From NCBI RefSeq assembly GCF_030506325.1, contig NZ_CP120683.1, positions 6,700,501-6,764,500 on the forward strand: DNA of 64,000 nucleotides, read 5' to 3'. Each line of letters begins with the position of its first letter. Position 1 is the stretch's first letter. The translations under genes were made by a program, and so were the position numbers. The notes under the pieces were generated by a model, which did not search any database, had not been told where the DNA came from, and was given only the letters and a program-made list of their open reading frames with translations. Source of the DNA: Tunicatimonas pelagia (lineage in GTDB: Bacteria; Bacteroidota; Bacteroidia; Cytophagales; Cyclobacteriaceae). Of the stretch, positions 52,905-59,989 are shown one piece after another.

Positions 52905-53570
52905 ATGAAGAAGTTAACGGTTTATCTTGTGATAAGCATGATGTTCTTAGCAGGTATGTCTTGTAAAGAGCAACCGGAACCACTGGAACTAGGTAATCCG
53001 GATCAGTGCCCGACGGGTCGTTTTACAACGGAGGCAATTTCAACCTCCAGCATACGTACCTTTATAGCCGAACCTCAGGAGAATGTGATACTCTACCACT
53101 GGTACATTAACGATACCCTAGTGTGGAGTTCAGACAACCGAACATTTGCGTATGACTTTTGGGCTGTACTAGATGGCAGTGTGCCGGGGGGAGCGGGCGA
53201 CTACGAAATTTGTTTGCGAACTCTTACTCCGGATTGCCCGGCAGGTACTACTCCATTTTGCGAAGCCCTAGAAATAGCCGCAGTAGCCAACTGCCCCTCG
53301 GCCAATTTTACTACGGAACAGAATTCTTTCGGTCGCTTTACATTTACTGCCAATTCTGAAGAACGCGCACTCTATTATTGGTATGTCAACGGAATACTGG
53401 CCGGGGATGCCGGGAATAGCTCCTTTTCCTACGACTTTTTGCTTGACCCGGATGTAGCCACAGGAGGAAGCCCTGGAGACTACGATATTTGTTTAAGAGT
53501 AGTCACCCCGAGTTGCCACCAGGGTAGTCAACTCTTTTGTGAGAAAATTACCGTGGAATCAACTAGCTAA
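52905..53570 (+). CDS. Lipoprotein with two repeated PKD-like halves
   Basis: 221 residues, lipobox GMSC (Cys20). Two similar halves of about 90 residues follow: CPTGRFTTEA...YHWYINDTLVW...FAYDF...GDYEICLRTLTPDC and CPSANFTTEQ...YYWYVNGILAG...FSYDF...GDYDICLRVVTPSC. The pattern fits Ig/PKD-like domains with paired cysteines. It starts 24 bp after rrf2 and may be co-transcribed. Function unknown. Confidence 0.75.
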   Translation: MKKLTVYLVISMMFLAGMSCKEQPEPLELGNPDQCPTGRFTTEAISTSSIRTFIAEPQENVILYHWYINDTLVWSSDNRTFAYDFWAVLDGSVPGGAGDYEICLRTLTPDCPAGTTPFCEALEIAAVANCPSANFTTEQNSFGRFTFTANSEERALYYWYVNGILAGDAGNSSFSYDFLLDPDVATGGSPGDYDICLRVVTPSCHQGSQLFCEKITVESTS

Positions 53571-53643
53571 CATCATTAACCTTTCCCTTTTAGGAGGGAT
53601 ATATAGCAAAACACAACCCAATTTTCACCCAAAATCTGCAATC

Positions 53644-54105
53644 ATGAAAACCTTGTCATTATTAATTGTACTAACTGCCCTTTTTGCCTGCGATCCGGAA
53701 GATGCCGATCCGAACGATCCCAATAATGCGTCGGATAGAATTGCCGGATCAGCTTTTCATATCTTTACTAATTCTAGTCCCTGGTCCGAGAATAGCCACT
53801 CATCTTATCATAAGGTCGACTTTTGCCCGAACGGCCACTTTATGCGCTTTTTCGAGACCTCACTGATTGTTGAGGGAGGCCCCACAAATTATAATGGCGA
53901 GCGAGTCACCGGAGTGTACGCCGCCAGTAATGGCCTTACGAGTGGCACCTGGGGCATCACTGAGGTCAACGGTCAGTCTATGTTGATTCTCCAGTTCGAT
54001 GAAGGGTACACTTGGGAGTATGAACTGGAAAAAATTATGGAAGGCGGCTGGAAGGTAGGAAGAACGCGCTTTGCCATGGATTGGGACAATGGGGTGTGCC
54101 AGTAG
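53644..54105 (+). CDS. Small secreted lipoprotein of unknown function
   Basis: 153 residues from ATG at 53644; the frame opens earlier, inside the previous gene, but only this start gives a lipoprotein signal (LLIVLTALFAC). Acidic linker (PEDADPNDPNN), then a compact domain rich in aromatic residues (HKVDFCPNGHFMRFFETS; NGLTSGTWGITEVNGQSMLILQF). It resembles small lipocalin-like or META-like domains but I cannot assign it. Confidence 0.65.
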   Translation: MKTLSLLIVLTALFACDPEDADPNDPNNASDRIAGSAFHIFTNSSPWSENSHSSYHKVDFCPNGHFMRFFETSLIVEGGPTNYNGERVTGVYAASNGLTSGTWGITEVNGQSMLILQFDEGYTWEYELEKIMEGGWKVGRTRFAMDWDNGVCQ

Positions 54106-54190
54106 TATTGCGGAGATTTTATTAACCGGCGATCAACGGATACTTACCGTCGGATTGATCGCGATACAAACCATTTTAGATTGCATGAAC

Positions 54191-54736
54191 ATGATTTCAT
54201 TAGACAAAAAAGTAAGAATACCAGCTTATTTGCACGAACTACACGGGAGTCAGGCATCAATAACCGACTTAGTAATCACATACATGGCTGCTGTAATTTC
54301 AGCTATTGTCATTTTATACTTAGCTGCCAGTGTACCCCTACCAAATTACAAATTTATTTTGTTGGGGTTATTAGCTTTAGACTTAGCAGGTGGGGTAGTC
54401 TCAAACTTTACCGAAAGCACGAATTCCTTTTATACCAACCATCCGACTAGGCGTTATTTATTTATTGCTTTACACATAGTACAACCTCTACTACTCATCT
54501 GGATTTTTCCTGTTGATGCAACAGTTATTGGTAGCATTTCACTTTACACTCTTATAGCAGTTCTTTTAATCAATAGGCTAGAAGATCATCATAAACAGCG
54601 GGGGTACGCTGCTTTTCTCATGGCAATCGGAGTTTCCTTTTCCTTTTTGGTTAGCATCTCACAGGCGGTAGTTCATCTTATGCTAGTTTTATTCATTATC
54701 AAGCTAGTCGTAGCTTTTGCCGTACGGTGGAAGTGA
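54191..54736 (+). CDS. Unknown five-TM membrane protein
   Basis: 181 residues from ATG at 54191 (another ATG at 54185); the open frame reaches back to 54071 but overlaps the previous gene. Five hydrophobic helices (for example MAAVISAIVILYLAASVPL; FILLGLLALDLAGGVVSNF; LVSISQAVVHLMLVLFIIKLVVAF). A conserved-looking polar loop (TESTNSFYTNHPTRRY) lies between helices two and three. No family is recognised. Confidence 0.6.
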   Translation: MISLDKKVRIPAYLHELHGSQASITDLVITYMAAVISAIVILYLAASVPLPNYKFILLGLLALDLAGGVVSNFTESTNSFYTNHPTRRYLFIALHIVQPLLLIWIFPVDATVIGSISLYTLIAVLLINRLEDHHKQRGYAAFLMAIGVSFSFLVSISQAVVHLMLVLFIIKLVVAFAVRWK

Positions 54737-54742
54737 TATGAA

Positions 54743-55333
54743 TTGGTTCACCAAGATGCTCAAATTCTTGAAGATGGAAGGTGGAGAAAAGCTACCTATC
54801 GTGATGCCTTAAGTGTACAGTTTTCTAAAAATTTTGGGAATAAAAAGTGTTTTCCACTACAAATGCGGGAGATATACGGGTTGGAGAAAGAACTCGGGTT
54901 ACGCCAAGCCGGAGTGTATGCTTCAGGGTTCAGCCCGTTTAGCGATAATTTCGCTTTTCCGCTGGCGATGCTGATCGGTTTCGTCAGTAAAAAGGCGAGC
55001 CAACGGATAGCTAGCAAACTGCTGCACATGAGTACCAAAGATTATTGTAAAAACCGTCCGAAAGTTGAGTTTAGGCTAGAAGCAGAAGGTACCAAAAATG
55101 GCAAGAAAAGAATAGTTACGCTAACCGTGGTCTCTGACGATGCATTTAATCTCACTTCCCTCGTTGTTCAGGCTGGACTAAATCAGTACTTCAGTGGTGT
55201 TTTGGCTGAACCTGGTCTCTATCTAATGGGGCAGGTAGTAGACGAAACGAAATTATTCGCTGATTTAAGACGGATGGAGATTCAGGTCGAAGAGGCGACT
55301 TCACAAGCTGGGGCTGGACTTGTGAAACAGTGA
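54743..55333 (+). pseudogene. C-terminal fragment of a saccharopine-dehydrogenase-like oxidoreductase
   Basis: The frame from TTG 54743 encodes 196 residues that begin inside a domain (LVHQDAQILEDGRWRKATYRDALSVQFS), with no Rossmann nucleotide-binding part upstream. Features such as REIYGLEKELGLRQAGVYASG and LTSLVVQAGLNQYFSGVLAEPGLYLMGQVV recall the C-terminal half of saccharopine dehydrogenase / trans-acting enoyl reductase proteins. The preceding frame belongs to the membrane protein gene. It is probably the remnant of a truncated gene; a short intact protein is the alternative. Confidence 0.5.
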
Positions 55334-55380
55334 GAGGATTGATTAAGCATAAGTACTCCCAGTACAAATAATATGATAGC

Positions 55381-56310
55381 ATGAAAATAAAACGCTTATT
55401 TGTATCACTAGCAGCCCTACTATTTACCAGTTGTGCCACGTTGCTTAACCGACCAGTCACTAACATGGTTCTGCATACCTCAGAGCCAACGACTATTGTT
55501 TACCAATCGGATACGCTTTATACCAATCACCGTAACCGATGTACCATCTTGGTTGACCGAAGTCCGGAACCAATCGAGCTATCGGTAAAGCAGGATAGCC
55601 TTTTCCAATCCATTAGCATCCCTTCTAAAAACGCTCATGCCTACTATCTGAATATCGTTTATAGTGCCGGGTTGGGTATGTTGGCGGATAAGGATCGTCC
55701 CGAACGATACGCCTACCCCCGGCGAATTTACCTCGACCTCGCCGAGACACCGCCGACTTATGATCGGTACGGTAACCAACGCTACGTGCGGGTATCTACT
55801 CCCTACGTCAATCATTTCAGACTTGCTCCAGCTAACGAGTCCGACAAGATTAATACGGGCTTTTGGGGATTCAGCTTGGGTTTAGATCATTATCACTCAC
55901 CACAGCAGTATCTCAACTTTACGGTGGGTGCCGTAACCGATTTTGATGCACCTATTTTAGTGCCTTACGAAAGAGTAGGCGAGAAAGAATCTATGTTTTC
56001 AGTTTACTTCAACTTATCGAATAATCATCAGATTAGTCGCTTCCATCTGGGCTACGGACTTTCCTACGCGATCAATACCTGGCAACTACGCTACCATGAC
56101 CGTTTTAACGCGCCGCCACCTACCCGTGAACCGACCACCAAAACCAGTCATGCGTTGGGTGCGGTAGTGCCCGCTTACGTGCAGCTTGGTGAGCAGTTTA
56201 TGATTGGGGTCGTATATCGGCCAACCTTTTTGAGATTTAATGCGAACCCAACGTTAGCGTACGAGCACTTAATAAGTTTAGACTTTGTGTGGCGAGTACA
56301 CCTTAACTAG
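55381..56310 (+). CDS. Lipoprotein with barrel-like C-terminal half
   Basis: 309 residues, lipobox FTSC (Cys18). The N-terminal 90 residues form a strand-rich domain (VLHTSEPTTIVYQSDTLY...) and the rest has alternating aromatic strands (FSLGLDHYHSPQQYLNFTVGAV; HLGYGLSYAINTWQLRYHD) ending VWRVHLN. An outer-membrane-associated protein is likely. Function not recognised. Confidence 0.68.
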   Translation: MKIKRLFVSLAALLFTSCATLLNRPVTNMVLHTSEPTTIVYQSDTLYTNHRNRCTILVDRSPEPIELSVKQDSLFQSISIPSKNAHAYYLNIVYSAGLGMLADKDRPERYAYPRRIYLDLAETPPTYDRYGNQRYVRVSTPYVNHFRLAPANESDKINTGFWGFSLGLDHYHSPQQYLNFTVGAVTDFDAPILVPYERVGEKESMFSVYFNLSNNHQISRFHLGYGLSYAINTWQLRYHDRFNAPPPTREPTTKTSHALGAVVPAYVQLGEQFMIGVVYRPTFLRFNANPTLAYEHLISLDFVWRVHLN

Positions 56311-56436
56311 GCCATTGCATTTGGGAAAATTAATGCGAAATCCATCTCTACGAAGTATTTTCACGTTCGATCACATAGAAGTTACAGAATACTGTGGCGA
56401 ATAAATTAATGAAAGTCTACTAGTGAAATTTATGAT

Positions 56437-57417
56437 ATGAACCCACTTGTATTAATTGCCCCACTGGCAATAGGATTAACCGGAACCCTAGACTACCGAC
56501 ACTTCATAAAGCAACGGAAAGAAGTTTTTAACTCCTTCTCTGAAGCGGATGCGAAGTACGGAAAAGTGAAATACGTAGATATTGGCCCCAGAGATGGGCC
56601 AGTGATTCTCTTCTCCACCGGCGGAGGAGCGGGCATAGATCTGGTAGAGATGTTTGATTGGCTAGTCAAGGCCGGCTACCGAATGATTGCCGTAAATCGT
56701 CCTGGGTATTATGATCTGCCTGTCGATATTGTAGACTCTATTGCAGGACACGCGGCGATCTACCACGAAGTGATAACGTATTTGGGCATTAACGAGGTAA
56801 ATGTATTCGGAGTGTCTATGGGCGGTTTGTCGTCGCTCTACTACGCCCAGTCGTATCCCACCAAATCTATGGTACTGTGGTGCCCAGTCACCGGTGAGTA
56901 CTATCCCAACAAGGAGGCGGTAAACTCGCCACTTGGCAAGCTGATCATGTCTGACAAAGCTAAAGACATCATATCTTGGCTTATGACCCGTTCGGTAAAT
57001 CTGTTTCCAAAAGCGATAGTCACTAGTTTGCTCAATGCGGAAGCGAAGCTGGACAAGCAAGAAATAGCTGAGATAGCTAAATCAGTAGTGCAAGACGAGG
57101 GCGAAAAGCGGCGATTGATTCAGTTTGTACATTCGTTGGCACCCATGAGCCAGATTTATCCGGGGATGATGGACGAGCTGGAAAAGGCTAAGAAAGAACA
57201 CCACTTTGACTGGAGCAAAATTGATATGCCCATACTAACTTACGCTTCTCCGGTCGATAAAGACGTATCCCAGGATCATTTTGATCGTTTAAGTACTAAC
57301 CTCGTGAATGGCGAAGTTAGATTTGTCCGAGCGGGAGGGCACTTTGTGTGGTGGGGGCCGGAGGGGGAGGAAGTTCGGGAAGAGACGCTAAAATTCTTTG
57401 ATCGGGTAAATAAATAG
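56437..57417 (+). CDS. Alpha/beta hydrolase
   Basis: 326 residues with a hydrophobic N-terminus. Nucleophile elbow GVSMGG near residue 127, oxyanion region FSTGGGAGID, and a late His (AGGHFVWWGPEGE, about 307). A catalytic Asp is probably in ASPVDKDVS. The substrate is unknown. It starts a short run of small enzymes, 5 bp before the RibD-like gene. Confidence 0.85.
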   Translation: MNPLVLIAPLAIGLTGTLDYRHFIKQRKEVFNSFSEADAKYGKVKYVDIGPRDGPVILFSTGGGAGIDLVEMFDWLVKAGYRMIAVNRPGYYDLPVDIVDSIAGHAAIYHEVITYLGINEVNVFGVSMGGLSSLYYAQSYPTKSMVLWCPVTGEYYPNKEAVNSPLGKLIMSDKAKDIISWLMTRSVNLFPKAIVTSLLNAEAKLDKQEIAEIAKSVVQDEGEKRRLIQFVHSLAPMSQIYPGMMDELEKAKKEHHFDWSKIDMPILTYASPVDKDVSQDHFDRLSTNLVNGEVRFVRAGGHFVWWGPEGEEVREETLKFFDRVNK

Positions 57418-57422
57418 CAGAT

Positions 57423-57959
57423 ATGAACCACCGAAAACTTATCCTTTACATTTCCTGCTCCTTAGATGGCTACATTGCCCAACCGAACGATGACCTGAGC
57501 TTTCTGGATCGAGTCCAAAAAGAAGGGGAAGATTACGGATACGACAACTTCGTTTCAACGGTTGATACCGTTATTGTGGGAAGAAAGACCTACGATTGGG
57601 TAGTTGGGCAAGGGTATGACTTTCCGCACGCGGACAAAGAATCATACATAATTACCAGAACACCAAGATCAAAAGAGGGAAACATAACTTTTTATACGGA
57701 TGATTTATCCGCACTGGTACGTCAACTCAAATCCAGGGAAGGAAAGAACATCTTTTGTGATGGTGGAGCAGAGATTGTAAATCAGTTACTCCAAGAGAAG
57801 CTGTTCGACGAGCTGATTTTATCCGTTGTTCCGGTACTCGTTGGTGATGGAACGAGGTTGTTTCAAGATGGAAGACCTGAGCAAGTACTCGATCTTGTAT
57901 CGACCAAAAATTTCGATACCGGGCTGGTTCAACTTCATTACACAATGAGAGAAGAATGA
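57423..57959 (+). CDS. RibD C-terminal-like / dihydrofolate-reductase-family protein
   Basis: 178 residues. SCSLDGYIAQPNDDLSFLDRV, TVIVGRKTYDWV, IFCDGGAEIVNQLL and LSVVPVLVGDGTRLFQ are typical of the RibD_C family (NADPH-binding reductase fold). Many members act on unknown pteridine- or pyrimidine-like compounds. Its stop overlaps the start of the GNAT gene by 4 bp. Confidence 0.88.
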   Translation: MNHRKLILYISCSLDGYIAQPNDDLSFLDRVQKEGEDYGYDNFVSTVDTVIVGRKTYDWVVGQGYDFPHADKESYIITRTPRSKEGNITFYTDDLSALVRQLKSREGKNIFCDGGAEIVNQLLQEKLFDELILSVVPVLVGDGTRLFQDGRPEQVLDLVSTKNFDTGLVQLHYTMREE

Positions 57960-58468
57960 AAAGTAATTTAAATATGGTAACAATACGAAAACTACGCGAT
58001 GGCGAACAGGCATTTCTGGCTGAGATGCTTTACGAAGCACTATTCGTTCCGGAAGGCCATGATAAGTTCCCCCAAGAAATTATCCAAGACCCAACGCTGG
58101 CTAAATACATCGTTAACTGGGGCACCGATGCATTGGATATTGCTTTAGTAGCTGAAGAAGACGGCGAGTTAATCGGAGCCATTTGGGGACGAAGATTTAC
58201 CCGAGATAATGCTGGTTTTGGGTTCGTTGATGAAGAAACCCCCGAACTAAGTGTAGCAGTAAAAGAAGCGTGGCGGGGCAAAGGCATTGGTACCAAGTTG
58301 GTTCAGGAAATTGGCAAAGCCTACCGGGAAGTGGGCGTCAAAGCGCTATCGCTTAGTGTTGATAAGAAAAATCAAGCGTATGAGCTTTACAAAAAAATGG
58401 GTTTCGAGATCGTCAATATGGTTGCTGACACTGAGACCTCAGTGGTGATGAAAAAAGACTTGGATTAA
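57956..58468 (+). CDS. GNAT-family N-acetyltransferase
   Basis: 170 residues (an internal ATG at 57974 is an alternative start). The acetyl-CoA motif is visible as VKEAWRGKGIGTKLVQEIGKAYRE, followed by VKALSLSVDKKNQAYELYKKMGFEIV. The acceptor substrate is unknown. Coupled to the RibD-like gene by a 4-bp overlap. Confidence 0.9.
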   Translation: MKSNLNMVTIRKLRDGEQAFLAEMLYEALFVPEGHDKFPQEIIQDPTLAKYIVNWGTDALDIALVAEEDGELIGAIWGRRFTRDNAGFGFVDEETPELSVAVKEAWRGKGIGTKLVQEIGKAYREVGVKALSLSVDKKNQAYELYKKMGFEIVNMVADTETSVVMKKDLD

Positions 58469-58498
58469 TCCAGCAATAGGTCTGATACCCATACATTG

Positions 58499-59347
58499 AT
58501 GGAGATGCTTACCGAGAATATCGTAAAAATGGATGAGAAGCAGGTTACTTCAGAAAGAGGGAAAACATATTATTGGATCAAGAGAAATGAGACCAATCCT
58601 TCTGCTGATTGTGTAGTTTTCAGTCATGGGCTTACAGCGGATCATACCTTGTTCGACCAGCAGATTGACTTCTGGAGTACCACTTATACGGTAATTACCT
58701 GGGATATGCCGCTGCACGGTGAGTCAAGACCTTACGAGAACTTCACCTTGGGTCACGCTGCTGCCGAGCTAAAAGCAATATTAGCCGCTGAAAAAATTGA
58801 GAAGTGCGTCTTAATTGGCCAGTCAGCGGGTGGCTATGTGAGTCAGGTATTCATTCGGGAGTATCCTCAAATGGTAAGCGCATTTATTGGTATTGGTACT
58901 ACTCCTCTGGGGGCGAAAAATTACAAAAAGTCAGACCTCTTCTGGCTCAAGCACTTTAGCACCATTGCCCGATGGTACCCCTACCGTTGGTACTGTCGCG
59001 CTGCGGCCAAAGCTGCCACGCACACCGAAGCAGCCCAACAAAATTTTTACCGAGCTCTTGTCAAACTGGGAAAAGCGGGCATGTTGAAAGCAACCAAGCA
59101 GGTTTATACCGATTTTCTACGGATCCAAACCAATACTGAGTTTAGCTGTCCGGTGCTGCTGGTCATCGGTAAACATGATACCACGGGACTAGTACGTACA
59201 TATAACCAGCATTGGGCCGAAAGGACAGGATTTCCGCTCGTGGAGATTGCTGAGGCCGCCCACAATACGAACTTTGACAATTACGAAGATTTCAATCAGG
59301 TAGTAAAAGACTTTTTAGATAGACGTTGGAAGAAAAAGTCAAGGTAG
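58499..59347 (+). CDS. Alpha/beta hydrolase
   Basis: 282 residues from ATG at 58499. FSHGLTADHTLFDQQIDFW (oxyanion region), DMPLHGESRP, nucleophile GQSAGG near residue 109, Asp in IGKHDTTGLV and His in AHNTNF (about 258). It belongs to the general hydrolase/esterase group. Its 3' end overlaps a convergent gene fragment by about 50 bp. Confidence 0.88.
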   Translation: MEMLTENIVKMDEKQVTSERGKTYYWIKRNETNPSADCVVFSHGLTADHTLFDQQIDFWSTTYTVITWDMPLHGESRPYENFTLGHAAAELKAILAAEKIEKCVLIGQSAGGYVSQVFIREYPQMVSAFIGIGTTPLGAKNYKKSDLFWLKHFSTIARWYPYRWYCRAAAKAATHTEAAQQNFYRALVKLGKAGMLKATKQVYTDFLRIQTNTEFSCPVLLVIGKHDTTGLVRTYNQHWAERTGFPLVEIAEAAHNTNFDNYEDFNQVVKDFLDRRWKKKSR

Positions 59348-59529
59348 CCCTGTATTGCATCTTCCAAAGCTAGTTTTTTATTCAATATAAAGTCGGATAA
59401 CAGTGAAGAGGTAAATACTTTGCTTATGGAGCCTATCTCAAAGGCACTACGGTGATTTTCACTTTTAATTTGCCCCTTGGTGCAACCTGACAAAAAAAGC
59501 CCAGTCAATAATACTGAGTATTTTTTCAT
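59296..59529 (-). pseudogene. N-terminal fragment of a serine beta-lactamase-like gene
   Basis: 77 residues. Lipoprotein signal (MKKYSVLLTGLFLSGC) leads, after a short gap, to SAFEIGSISKVFTSSLLSDFILNKKLALEDAIQGYL. This is the SxxK active-site region of class C beta-lactamase/serine-hydrolase proteins. Intact members are 350 residues or longer, so the 3' part and part of the linker are missing. It runs into the convergent hydrolase gene. Confidence 0.65.
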
Positions 59530-59619
59530 AGTGGCTGTTTACTTTTACCTAAATGATCAATGCGGAGATAAATTAGTTGTAAGGTAAATTATTATCATTT
59601 GCGCGAAGATAGATAGGGT

Positions 59620-59982
59620 TTAGGATAAGTCCTTTACTTGTTTTACTAGTGTTCGAGTGGAGAAGGGCTTGGTAATGTACAAATCAGCTCCGGCTTCGTA
59701 TCCTTTCTGGATGTCATCTTCTTTACTTTTAGCACTTAAAAAAATGATGCGGGTATGCGAGTAATCAGGTTGGGATTTAAGAAAGTGGCAAACTTCGTAG
59801 CCATCTACTTTGGGCATCATAATATCTAGAATAACAATGTTGGGCTTCTCCTGCTGAGCAATGTCCAGTGCCTCTTCGCCATTGCGGGCAATAAAAACCT
59901 CGTAGCCATTTTTCTTCATTAAAAAATCTAAGGAGAGCAAAATATTTGGTTCGTCATCTACTAGTAAAACTTTCTTTTTCAT
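59620..59982 (-). CDS. Single-domain response regulator
   Basis: 120 residues from ATG at 59982; an open frame further up overlaps the kinase gene. CheY-like: acidic pair in LLVDDEPN, phospho-acceptor Asp in NIVILDIMMPKVDGY (about residue 53), Lys in LYITKPFS. It has no output domain. It lies 7 bp after the SSS-kinase gene and is its probable partner. Confidence 0.93.
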   Translation of the reverse strand: MKKKVLLVDDEPNILLSLDFLMKKNGYEVFIARNGEEALDIAQQEKPNIVILDIMMPKVDGYEVCHFLKSQPDYSHTRIIFLSAKSKEDDIQKGYEAGADLYITKPFSTRTLVKQVKDLS

Positions 59983-59989
59983 TGCTATT

